A stretch of DNA of 38,173 nt from Oscillospiraceae bacterium. GTDB taxonomy: Bacteria; Bacillota; Clostridia; Oscillospirales; Ruminococcaceae. Made by a program: the position numbers and the translations under genes. Positions 26,001 through 32,331 of this stretch are shown one piece after another (positions within the stretch are counted from its first letter, which is position 1; each line of letters begins with the position of its first letter). Under the pieces are notes generated by a model that worked only from the letters and a program-made list of their open reading frames with translations, ran no database searches and was not told the origin of the DNA. The DNA lies in assembly GCA_009777725.1 (NCBI GenBank), contig WRLG01000028.1:1-38173 (forward strand), written 5' to 3'.

Positions 26001-26155
26001 GTAGCGAAAAAGTAATTGACATTATGCGTTCAAATGCCGCTGTGATTCAGAGCGAAACGCTTGCGCTGAATATCGAGCTCGGCACGGTTCAAGGCTTCGC
26101 TAAGGAGTGGGACATAAACGGGGAAAAGGCTGATTTTGGTGTTGAAAGAGTTTAA
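23039..26155 (+). CDS. ileS: Isoleucyl-tRNA synthetase, long eukaryote-like type
   Basis: Charges tRNA-Ile with isoleucine, and edits valine. The 1038-residue product has the class I motifs PHIGHV near residue 50 and KMSKTKG near residue 590. The CP1 editing domain lies between, with the segment WTTTPWTLPSN. The anticodon-binding domain follows, with NWYVRRCRERYWAS. Length, and the absence of a C-terminal four-cysteine zinc finger, place it in the IleS2 group found in many Clostridia and eukaryotes, often less sensitive to mupirocin. The start is ATG 23039, eight bases after AAAGG; an upstream ATG (23003) would add 12 low-complexity lysine-rich residues. No T-box lies upstream. Confidence 0.96.
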   Translation: MYQKVSAKLDFAAREKDTLAFWQENKIFEKSIEKRKSAPPYVFYDGPPTANGMPHIGHVITRVFKDMIPRYRTMKGYMVPRKAGWDTHGLPVELEVEKLLGLDGKEQIEEYGLEPFIAKCKESVWKYKGLWEDFSEIVGFWADMDDPYVTYHNEFIESVWWSLKQIWDKGLLYKGFKIVPFCPRCETPLSSHEVAQGYKDVKERSAIVRFKLKDEDAYILAWTTTPWTLPSNVALCVNPDENYVKIKTGAHVYYLAEALVPSVIEDEYEVIANFKGRELEHKEYQPLFNFVNPDEKCWFVTCGEFVTLSDGTGVVHIAPAFGEDDANIGRKYGLPFVQLVNTRGEMTAETDWAGTFCKDADRLIIKALEEKGLLLSAPNYEHSYPHCWRCSAPLIYYARDSWFIKMTAVREKLISNNNTINWIPENIGKRRFGDWLENVQDWGISRNRYWGTPLNIWECECSHLHSVGSVEELKSMSDNCPDNIELHRPFIDAVTIKCEKCGGEMKRVPEVIDCWYDSGAMPFAQHHYPFENKELFESEFPADFICEAVDQTRGWFYSLLAISTLIFDKAPYKNVIVLGHVQDKDGQKMSKTKGNAIDPFDALTTYGADAVRWYFYTNSAPWLPSRFHGKAVIEGQRKFMGTLLNTYAFYVLYAEIDQFDPHKYAAIDCSQIGMMDKWLLSRLHSMIKAVDINLENYKVPEAARALENFVDELSNWYVRRCRERYWASGMEQDKINAYLVLHNALVWTAKAAAPMLPFMAEDIYQNLVRSFKDEAHPESVHLCGFPVYDDDMVDAVLEKKMDAVLKIVTLGRAARNAAGVKNRQPLSVIYISAGAELDGECAGIVKDELNIKNIIFTDDTSGFVSYSFKPQLKTLGPKYGKQLGEIREKLANLDGTKAKAELDSSNSLKLSLSGGEAQLSEEDLLIETVQKEGFHSLTENGVTVVIDINLTKELIEEGFVREIISKIQTMRKEADFNVTDNINIYAAGSEKVIDIMRSNAAVIQSETLALNIELGTVQGFAKEWDINGEKADFGVERV

Positions 26156-26157
26156 AT

Positions 26158-26259
26158 CAATTTACAGTTTACAATTGACAATTTCGGGGTTACGCCTTTG
26201 ATGTAACATGATAATTGAAATGTACCACTCTGTAAAAAGGGCGGTACATTTCAATTATC
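26158..26259. repeat. Composite palindromic repeat, copy 1
   Basis: An ACAATTGACAATT string is followed by a GTTACGCC...GATGTAAC hairpin (26189-26206) and then a perfect 17-bp inverted repeat (26210-26226 with 26243-26259). The order matches copies at 28208-28330 and 32073-32190, and in reverse at 30290-30368, although the second palindrome here has a different sequence. The right arm overlaps the stop codon of the 71-aa gene. Confidence 0.7.
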
Positions 26260-26473
26260 AGCCGTAAACCAACGGCGGGTCAAACCTAAACAGCCGCAGT
26301 TCATCTTCCGTCAAATCGTCATTTTTAACTCCCTTATCACGGCAATAATGGCTCATTGCCCGATAATCGTAGTCCATTATAAGGGGGCGTTTCGGCTTTG
26401 CCAAATATCCCCCCGCTTCTACAGCGGCGGCATCGAGCGCATCCCAACCTCGCATTTCAGCTTCACTTAACAT
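26258..26473 (-). CDS. Small hypothetical protein, 71 aa
   Basis: A 71-residue acidic protein that I do not recognise. It contains LIMDYDYRAMSHYCRDKGV followed by LTEDELRLFRFDPP, suggesting two short helices. There is no signal peptide. It is probably real. GGAGGG lies just before the ATG, its start overlaps the end of the GNAT gene by 11 bp, and the same 11-bp overlap joins the GNAT gene to the aminotransferase, so all three are translationally coupled. Its stop codon lies in a palindromic repeat. Confidence 0.7.
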   Translation of the reverse strand: MLSEAEMRGWDALDAAAVEAGGYLAKPKRPLIMDYDYRAMSHYCRDKGVKNDDLTEDELRLFRFDPPLVYG

Positions 26474-26996
26474 CTAAATCACCCTCCAATTTGTATTTAT
26501 CCATGATTTTATGAGCATTTTCCTCTAAAAGTTCCATTCGATATTCGTGCAATCTTGTCATAATACGATTTGCTCCAAGCATTTCGGAATAATGCTCAAC
26601 CAATTTCATATTTTTGGCTTCAAAGTAAATATAGCCGTCAAAACCGTTTGCTACTGATAATTTAATCGCAATAGCGAATAAATGACCGCCGACACCCTTA
26701 TATTTCTTATTTTCTCCTATGTTATGCGGCGCACTCTCAACTAAGTGAACATAAACCGCCCCGCGGACAACCTCTGCCGAAACTAAGCCTTGAACAGTAT
26801 TATCCCCGTCAATCATAAGTTTATAGATGTTGGTTTTTCTCAATTCATCGTCAGACCAATCGAAAAGCCAACCCTTTTCAGCCAAGCCTGTTATATCGCC
26901 ATTTGTCGCAAGTGAGAATATTGTCTTACAAATTTTTCCGCTCGAAACCTCGACTAAGCAAGGAGTAAGCTTGTCAATCAAAATATCAATTTTCAT
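26463..26996 (-). CDS. GNAT-fold N-acetyltransferase-like protein
   Basis: A 177-residue soluble protein with a GNAT-like layout. The acetyl-CoA pyrophosphate loop is recognisable as NKKYKGVGGHLFAIAIKLS, followed by GFDGYIYFEAKN and a conserved-looking VEHYSEMLGA helix (motif B). The N-terminal third is less typical. The substrate cannot be told. It overlaps the upstream aminotransferase and the downstream 71-aa gene by 11 bp each, with AAGGAG nine bases before the ATG, so it belongs to a tight three-gene unit. Confidence 0.75.
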   Translation of the reverse strand: MKIDILIDKLTPCLVEVSSGKICKTIFSLATNGDITGLAEKGWLFDWSDDELRKTNIYKLMIDGDNTVQGLVSAEVVRGAVYVHLVESAPHNIGENKKYKGVGGHLFAIAIKLSVANGFDGYIYFEAKNMKLVEHYSEMLGANRIMTRLHEYRMELLEENAHKIMDKYKLEGDLDVK

Positions 26997-28188
26997 TTTC
27001 TAACCACTCCTTAGTCAATCTCCCCAAAATTTCACACCCCTTTATGATTTGTTCATCTGACGGGGTTGAAAAATTTAAGCGAAAGCTTGAAATCTTATCA
27101 TTTTCGTTAACAAGAAACGCGTTACCCGGCACAACGGCAAGCTTATATTCCTCAACAGCCCTTTTACAAAAAGCTGTCGTATCGTAGCCCTGCGGCAAAT
27201 CCGCCCATATGAAAAGCCCGCCCTGCGGACGCGTCACGGAAACTTTTTGGGAAAAATGCTTGTCAATACAAGAAAGCATAAGGCTTGATTTACGCTTGTA
27301 AATTGCCCTCAGCTTTTCAAGGTGCGCCTCCAAATTGTAGTTATTCATAAACTGAGTGCATATCATTTGAGCTAAAATATTAGTGTGAACATCGGATACC
27401 TGCTTGCATATGACAATTTTATTGATAATCTCTTTTGCCGCGCTGACAAACCCTACTCGAATGCCGGGTGCTAATATTTTCGAGAAACTGCCTACGTATA
27501 TAACCCTGCCGTCCGTATCAAGGGATTTTACAGAGGGGATATGCTCCCCGTCAAAGCGGATTTCACCGTAGGGGTTATCCTCCAAAATGACAACATTATA
27601 CTTTTGCGCCAGCGCGTAAACATATTTTCTCTTTTCATAGGACATGCAAAGCCCGGTCGGATTTTGAAAATTCGGTATCAGATAGATGATTTTGGTGTTG
27701 CTGTTAGCTTTAAGCGCGCTTTCCAGCTTTTCTACGCAGATTCCGTCACTTTCCAAGGGGACTCCGATGAGGTTTGCGTTATAGGACTTAAAGGAGTTAA
27801 GGCTTCCTATAAAGGATGGGGATTCGCAAATCAAGGTATCGTTATCGTTAAAAAAAACTTTACAGGAAAGCTCGTTGCCTTGTTGCCCGCCCGAGGTTAT
27901 TATCAGTTCATCGGTCCGGGCATTGAAGCAGTTTTGCTCGGCAAGGCGTTTTTTTAAGGTATCCCTTAACGGCGAATACCCTTCTGAAATACTGTATTGC
28001 AACGCGGCAACGGGGTTACTTTGCAGGATGCTTGCCGTGATTTCCGCTATTTCCTCAGTCGGAAACGCCTCCGGCGACGGATTACCCGCCGCGAAGGAAA
28101 TCACATCAGGAAAAGCAGTAAATTTAAGAATTTCCCTTATCGCAGAAGCCTGAAGCCTTGACACCTTATCGGAAAAGCTGTAGTTCAT
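26986..28188 (-). CDS. PLP-dependent class I/II aminotransferase (LysN/2-aminoadipate aminotransferase-like)
   Basis: A 400-residue fold-type I aminotransferase without the DNA-binding N-terminal domain of MocR regulators. Seen are VISFAAGNPSPEAFP near the start, QYSISEGYSPLR, TSGGQQGNEL (phosphate binding), IYLIPNFQNPTGL, LEDNPYGEIRF (Asp204 to the pyridine nitrogen), and the PLP lysine in VGSFSKILAPGIRVG (Lys237). The set fits the group containing 2-aminoadipate and aromatic or branched-chain aminotransferases. The true amino donor is unknown. AAAGGGG precedes the ATG. It leads a coupled unit with a GNAT protein and a 71-aa protein. Confidence 0.9.
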   Translation of the reverse strand: MNYSFSDKVSRLQASAIREILKFTAFPDVISFAAGNPSPEAFPTEEIAEITASILQSNPVAALQYSISEGYSPLRDTLKKRLAEQNCFNARTDELIITSGGQQGNELSCKVFFNDNDTLICESPSFIGSLNSFKSYNANLIGVPLESDGICVEKLESALKANSNTKIIYLIPNFQNPTGLCMSYEKRKYVYALAQKYNVVILEDNPYGEIRFDGEHIPSVKSLDTDGRVIYVGSFSKILAPGIRVGFVSAAKEIINKIVICKQVSDVHTNILAQMICTQFMNNYNLEAHLEKLRAIYKRKSSLMLSCIDKHFSQKVSVTRPQGGLFIWADLPQGYDTTAFCKRAVEEYKLAVVPGNAFLVNENDKISSFRLNFSTPSDEQIIKGCEILGRLTKEWLENEN

Positions 28189-28207
28189 ATCAAAAACCCC
28201 TTTTTTT

Positions 28208-28330
28208 CAATTAACAATTAACAGTTGACAATGAACAATTGAGGTGTTACGCCCGTGGCGTAACATTGTAAATAGTTTAATTTTAGCAATTAGGTTAAAT
28301 GCTAAAATTAAACTATTTTAAATTCATCGG
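28208..28330. repeat. Composite palindromic repeat, copy 2
   Basis: A run of CAATTAACAATT words ends in ACAATTGAGGT, then GTTACGCC-CGT-GGCGTAAC, then a perfect 19-bp inverted repeat (28270-28288 with 28300-28318) and AAATTCATCGG. A diverged copy with the same blocks in the same order lies at 32073-32190. There is no gene in this stretch. Confidence 0.8.
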
Positions 28331-28409
28331 TATGTAGGACGCGACGCCCTCGGCGCGCCGTTATGATGCACATATTTTCCACCTATGCAATAGGTCAAAA
28401 TTTTATTCT

Positions 28410-28501
28410 GTAGGGGACGGGCTCGCCCGTCCCGCAGGTGAATCACAGCGGATACCACAAGTGGAGTGCGTTCTCACGGGACAGGCAAGCCTGTCCCCTA
28501 C
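28410..28501. repeat. Short element with GTAGGGG...CCCCTAC inverted ends
   Basis: The 25-bp left end (28410-28434) and right end (28477-28501) are inverted repeats with three mismatches, each internally palindromic. It is a 92-bp relative of the 237-bp element at 5543-5779. A similar single end occurs at about 28332-28358. The gene-free stretch 28189-28516 consists largely of this and the preceding repeat. Confidence 0.75.
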
Positions 28502-28516
28502 TGCACAGGTGGCATA

Positions 28517-29555
28517 TTAATTGTCAATTGAATCAAAATCTTCTGCAAGTCCTGCCAAAGTCGAAACATCATCATACTCATCATATTCGGCATTTGCAAC
28601 GGCAAACGAAGCCTTAACCACCGCAAGCCCGCTGAAATGAACGCTTAATTCATGCTCTCCCTCGTCAAGTGTGTCCAGATATTCGGGCAGGAGGGTAATG
28701 ATTGTCGAGCCGCTTTTGACGGTGTAATGTGTTCCTTTAGTTAGGCGGCGAGCATTTATGCGGACTTCTCTGAAGTCGGAGAAATTTTTGTCAATTACAA
28801 AGATTAAAGCTTCTCCCGAGCCTTTTGTGAAGGTATCGCTTTGGTTTTCAAAGCTGCTGTTTGGTTCTGTTTTTGTGCTTGCGCTACCTGCTCCCGAACC
28901 GCCGCCGATTCCGCCGCCGCTGATGATTGTATCTCTTACGGAGCTTCCGCCGCGGTTGTTACTTTCGTTATCGTCATTATTGCCAAGGTCGGGGGGGTTA
29001 GGTTTAGGGCAAACACAAGGGTTTTTGCCGCAAATTTCGCACATCTCTTTTATGGTGAAACGATTCAGTTGTTCAACCTCTGAATACGCCTCTTCTGCAC
29101 CGTATGGGACGAATATTGTTGCTAAATTATTAGCATTTAAAAATACATTTGCACCTAAAGTAGGTGGAATTTGTGAATTGAAGGTTACAGAGGTTAGATT
29201 TTCGTTATTGAAAAAAGCCCATTCTCCTATGAACGTAACGCTTGTTGGTATAGTTATGGTTGTTATGCCTGTATGCTGAAACGCCGTAACATCTATTTCC
29301 GTAACGCTGTCTTCAATTATAATGGTTGTTATATCGCTAGGCATAACAGAATCGGGGCTCTTTCCAAACCACGCACCTGTGCCGAAGTTTGAGGTGACTG
29401 TGAGTGTACCTGTATCGGAATTGAAAGACCAGCCATCGCCGTTAAAGGTTTCAGCCGAAACATTCAGCGCGGTGAAGATTGAGATGAAGATTGCCAGGGC
29501 GGTTAGGGCAGAGATAAGCTTGCTTGCTTGCTAAAATTGTAGCACATTTGGACAT
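28517..29555 (-). CDS. Leucine-rich (BspA-like) surface protein, out of frame at a CAAG tract
   Basis: The open part (28517-29344 from its first ATG) encodes BspA/TpLRR-type repeats (DITTIIIEDSVTEID, ITTITIPTSVTFIGEWAF), a Cys-Pro linker, a Gly-rich linker and an X2-like module closely matching residues 745-867 of the protein at 250-3027. The frame stays open upstream through TFNGDGWSFNSDTG to a clear signal peptide (KLISALTALAIFISIFTALNVSA) but has no start codon there. ATGs at 29555 (with AAAGG) and 29547 lie across (CAAG)3, each in another frame. Two or five repeats would join the first ATG to the signal peptide, and four would join the second; with three it is off. The C-terminus lacks the membrane anchor of its paralogue, and its stop comes from a CAATTGACAATTAA repeat. 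Confidence 0.75.
29519..29532 (-). repeat. CAAG tetranucleotide tract, three and a half units
   Basis: On the minus strand AG-(CAAG)3 follows TGCTACAATTTT, the same flank as the (CAAG)15 tract at 20-81. It sits between the candidate ATGs and the signal-peptide codons of the BspA-like gene, so each one-unit change alters the frame. Confidence 0.85.
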
Positions 29556-29600
29556 TAAAATCAAGACCTTTCTTGTTAATTTTTTGTGTTTTCTGTATTT

Positions 29601-29629
29601 ATTATAGCATGTTTGGGCGGGGGTGTCAA
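29601..29629 (-). promoter_or_regulatory. Promoter of the BspA-like surface gene
   Basis: On the minus strand TTGACA (29624-29629), 17 bp and TATAAT (29601-29606). The spacer end and -10 read CCCAAACATGCTATAATAAA, also found at the promoter at 37997-38026. A second possible promoter (TTGATT-N17-TACAAT, about 29535-29564) overlaps the start region. Confidence 0.85.
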
Positions 29630-29665
29630 GAAATAAATTTGCGGGTTTCTTATTCTTATAAAGAC

Positions 29666-29694
29666 TTGACAGAGCTGATATTAAGTTGTATAAT
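29666..29694 (+). promoter_or_regulatory. Promoter of the broken DUF1016-type gene
   Basis: TTGACA (29666-29671), a 17-bp spacer and TATAAT (29689-29694), followed by GGAGGAA before the ATG at 29729. It diverges from the surface-gene promoter, the two -35 boxes being 36 bp apart. Confidence 0.85.
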
Positions 29695-29728
29695 TTTAAT
29701 AGGGAAATAAATCGGAGGAATACTAAAA

Positions 29729-30293
29729 ATGCTTGATAACACTCAAATTGAAGAAAATGCACTTTACTCCCGAATTGTTGAAATTATCGAAACCCGAAAA
29801 TCCCGTGCGGGTTCTTACGCCAATCGTGAGATTACGCTGATGTATTGGGAAGTTGGGCAGATGATCGGACAGGCTGTTCTTGGTGGTGAACGTGCGGAAT
29901 ACGGTAAAAAGATTGTTGAAACCGTGTCGCAACAATTACGAGAAAAATATGGAAGCAGTTTTGAGTTACGAAACTTACGACGAATGGCACAATTTGCAGA
30001 ATCATTTAACGATATAGAGATTGTGTCGACGCTGTCGACACAATTGAGTTGGTCGCATTTTGTTGAAGTTTTACCGCTTAAAAATGAGCAGGCTCGATTG
30101 TATTACGCCCAAGATGCGGCGGCTCGTTGCACAATACTGGACGGAACTGCCGCCGAAAGCGGAATTTGAACGTAAAATCAAGGAAATATACTACGAAGCA
30201 CAAGAACGCCTTGAACGCCGTAAGTTATTGCCTCATGTCGAAAGGCAGATTGATTATTTTTATGAAGACAAAGACGAGGACGGAGTAATGTAG
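29729..30293 (+). pseudogene. DUF1016/YhcG-type PDDEXK nuclease, nuclease core deleted
   Basis: Codons 1-130 encode the N-terminal domain of DUF1016 (YhcG-like) proteins: REITLMYWEVGQMIGQ, YGKKIVETVSQQLREKYG, and LSWSHFVEVLPLKNEQARLYYA. The frame then runs into an unrelated tail and stops at 30169. From about 30115 another frame encodes the family's C-terminal end, VAQYWTELPPKAEFERKI then EARERLE-like helices, to a stop at 30293. The middle, including the whole PD-(D/E)xK catalytic domain, is absent. The simplest reading is an internal deletion with a frameshift, with the junction near 30115-30122. Promoter and ribosome site are intact, so a truncated N-terminal domain may still be made. Confidence 0.8.
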
Positions 30294-30368
30294 TTTAATT
30301 GTTGAAACAAACTGATTAAAATGTTACGCCAAGGGCGTAACTCCTTAACTGTTCATTGTCAATTGACA
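30290..30368. repeat. Composite palindromic repeat, copy 3 (reverse orientation)
   Basis: Read on the minus strand: a CAATTGACAATGAACAG string, GTTACGCC-CTT-GGCGTAAC, then a degenerate AATAGTTTAAT-type arm. It is the same block order as at 28208-28330. The copy overlaps the stop of tcdA, whose last residues QLTMNS are encoded in it. Confidence 0.65.
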
Positions 30369-31103
30369 AACCACCTCTCCGGCTATAATTAAGCCTACCA
30401 TTGCCGGAACAAAGGCGGTGCTTCCCGGGATTTGCCGCCTGTTAACGCATTTTCTTTCCGTGCCGGGCGGGCAAACGCAGTTTGCTTCACAGCCTGCCGT
30501 TACGTCCTTTTGGGGACAGCGCGCAGGCTCTTTTGAATACACAACCTTCAGCCTCGGAATCCCGCGCCTGCGAAGCTCATGGCGCATTACCTTGGCAAGA
30601 GGGCAGACGGAGGTTTCATATATGTCAGCAACCTCAAAGTCGGCGGCGTTTATTTTATTCCCCGCTCCCATAGAGCTGATTAAAGGTACGCCGCACGCAA
30701 AGGCTTTAACCGCAAGCTCAATTTTGCCCGATACCGTATCAATCGCATCGATTACATAATCGTATTGCGATAAATCGACCTGCTCTGATGTGTCCGGCGT
30801 GTAAAATATTTTGTGCGTATTAACTACCGCGTTTGGGTTTATTTCAAGTATTCGTTCCTTTGCCGCATCGACCTTATACTTGCCTATGCTTTTTATTGTG
30901 GCGTGTAGTTGGCGGTTCATATTGGTCACGCAAATTTTATCATCATCGAATAAATCAATCCTCCCCACGCCGCTTCTCGCCAAGGCTTCAACGGTATAGC
31001 CGCCGACCCCGCCGATTCCGAAAACCGCCGTTTTAGCGCGAAATAGCTTGGACATACCGTCCTTGCCGAATATCAGCTCGGTTCTGGAGAATTGGTTCAG
31101 CAT
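30345..31103 (-). CDS. tcdA: tRNA threonylcarbamoyladenosine dehydratase (TcdA/CsdL, ThiF family)
   Basis: TcdA is an E1-like enzyme that uses ATP to cyclise t6A at position 37 of ANN-decoding tRNAs to ct6A. The 252-residue product has the nucleotide-binding glycine motif FGIGGVGGYTVEALARSGVG, then DLFDDDKICVTNMNRQ, where Asp and Arg contact ATP, and DYVIDAIDTVSGK. A Cys-rich stretch near the C-terminus (CPQKDVTAGCEANCVCPP) is usual for clostridial members. Length is typical. AAGGAGG precedes the ATG. It lies 12 bp after fmt. Confidence 0.93.
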   Translation of the reverse strand: MLNQFSRTELIFGKDGMSKLFRAKTAVFGIGGVGGYTVEALARSGVGRIDLFDDDKICVTNMNRQLHATIKSIGKYKVDAAKERILEINPNAVVNTHKIFYTPDTSEQVDLSQYDYVIDAIDTVSGKIELAVKAFACGVPLISSMGAGNKINAADFEVADIYETSVCPLAKVMRHELRRRGIPRLKVVYSKEPARCPQKDVTAGCEANCVCPPGTERKCVNRRQIPGSTAFVPAMVGLIIAGEVVCQLTMNS

Positions 31104-31115
31104 TTGACAGCCTCC

Positions 31116-32063
31116 TTACGGAAAAATAGGATTGCCGCGCAGGTAATCGCTTGCCTTCATCCGCCTGCCCCCATCCGGCTGAAGCTCGGTAAACGCGATA
31201 ACCCCGCCATCTCCGCAAGCAAATTCCAGCTTGGCGGGATTGACGGCAGTGCCGGGGGGCTGGTTTGTTTTCAAGTCTTTACGGATAACGGATTTAAAAA
31301 TCTTAAGCCGCTTGCCTTTTATTAAAACAGTCGCGCACGGAAAAGACGAAAGTCCCCTTATATGGTTGTGAACCGCCCAAACGGGGCGGCTGAAATCAAT
31401 GGGGCACATATCCTTGGTTATCATCGGAGCGTATGAGGATAAGGAATCCTCCTGCTTGACGGGCTTTAGGAAATTATTTTTAACTCCCTTTAAAGTTTCC
31501 GTTAAAAGTGTTGCGCCCATTTGAGCCAGCCTGTCGTGAAGCTCGGAGGCGGTTTCATTTTCGCCTATTTCGGTTTCGGATTTCAAGAGCATATCCCCAG
31601 TATCAAGACCTTCCGCCATTAGCATTGTGGTAATGCCGGTTACTTTTTCGCCGTCCATTATACATCGCTGAATCGGTGCGGCTCCTCGGTATTTAGGCAG
31701 AAGCGAAGCATGGATATTAATACAATGGAGCTTCGGTGCTTCCAGTACCGATAAAGGGAGAATTTTACCGTAAGCCGCCACAATGATTAAATCGGGAGAA
31801 AGCCTTTTCAAAACCTCGGCGGTCAACTCCGCCCCCGCGCCCGATTTAAGGCTTTCCGGCTGATATACGGGGATATGATGCGCCATAGCCATAACCTTAA
31901 CGGGCGGCGCGCTCATCTTCAAGCCCCTGCCTTTAGGTTTATCCGGCTGTGTGAAAACTGCCTGTACATTTTCCCCGCTCTCAATAAGTGACCGCAACGG
32001 AGGAACAGCAAATTCCGGCGTCCCCATATACACAATATTAAAGTTTCCGATAAGAAAAACCAC
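31116..32063 (-). CDS. fmt: Methionyl-tRNA formyltransferase
   Basis: Formylates Met-tRNA-fMet for translation initiation, using 10-formyl-tetrahydrofolate. The 315-residue product has IVYMGTPEFAVPPLRSL, the folate and catalytic signature NIHASLLPKYRGAAPIQRCI (catalytic Asn and His), EGLDTGDMLL with the catalytic Asp, and a C-terminal tRNA-binding domain. The start is uncertain. The listed GTG gives an N-terminus about nine residues longer than usual and its ribosome site AAGAAGG is almost in contact; no better in-frame start is visible before NIVYMG. The usual partner def is not present next to it. Confidence 0.95.
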   Translation of the reverse strand: MVFLIGNFNIVYMGTPEFAVPPLRSLIESGENVQAVFTQPDKPKGRGLKMSAPPVKVMAMAHHIPVYQPESLKSGAGAELTAEVLKRLSPDLIIVAAYGKILPLSVLEAPKLHCINIHASLLPKYRGAAPIQRCIMDGEKVTGITTMLMAEGLDTGDMLLKSETEIGENETASELHDRLAQMGATLLTETLKGVKNNFLKPVKQEDSLSSYAPMITKDMCPIDFSRPVWAVHNHIRGLSSFPCATVLIKGKRLKIFKSVIRKDLKTNQPPGTAVNPAKLEFACGDGGVIAFTELQPDGGRRMKASDYLRGNPIFP

Positions 32064-32072
32064 CCTTCTTGC

Positions 32073-32190
32073 AATTAACAGTTAACAATTAACAATTAAC
32101 AATTGAGGTGTTACGCCTGTGGCGTAACATTATAATAGTTTATTTTAACTGTTAAGTTACATGCTTAGCTAAACCATTTTAAATCCGTCG
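32073..32190. repeat. Composite palindromic repeat, copy 4
   Basis: Blocks in order: CAATTAACAATT words, ACAATTGAGGT, GTTACGCC-TGT-GGCGTAAC, AATAGTTTATTTTA, then AAACCATTTTAAATCCGTCGG. It parallels 28208-28330, but the second palindrome has decayed. It is followed by another TAATTGTTCA-type string at 32205-32236. Confidence 0.75.
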
Positions 32191-32243
32191 GCGAAGCCGA
32201 CACTTTAATTGTTCACTGTTCATTGTTAATTGTTAATTTCTTC

Positions 32244-32272
32244 TTGACAAAACCGCTGCGCTTTGATAATAT
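32244..32272 (+). promoter_or_regulatory. Promoter of the flavin-reductase-like gene
   Basis: TTGACA (32244-32249), a 17-bp spacer and TAATAT (32267-32272), 59 bp before the start codon. Confidence 0.75.
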
Positions 32273-32331
32273 AATAATTATTGGAGCTTAATACGCATAT
32301 AATTAAGAAATATGAAATCGGAGGTATTTTT

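Noticed and set aside
29451-29762. 103-codon minus-strand open frame across the BspA-like gene start
   Set aside because: Its upstream part runs through two promoters. Only its end, from the ATG at 29555, is meaningful, as the out-of-frame start of the surface gene.
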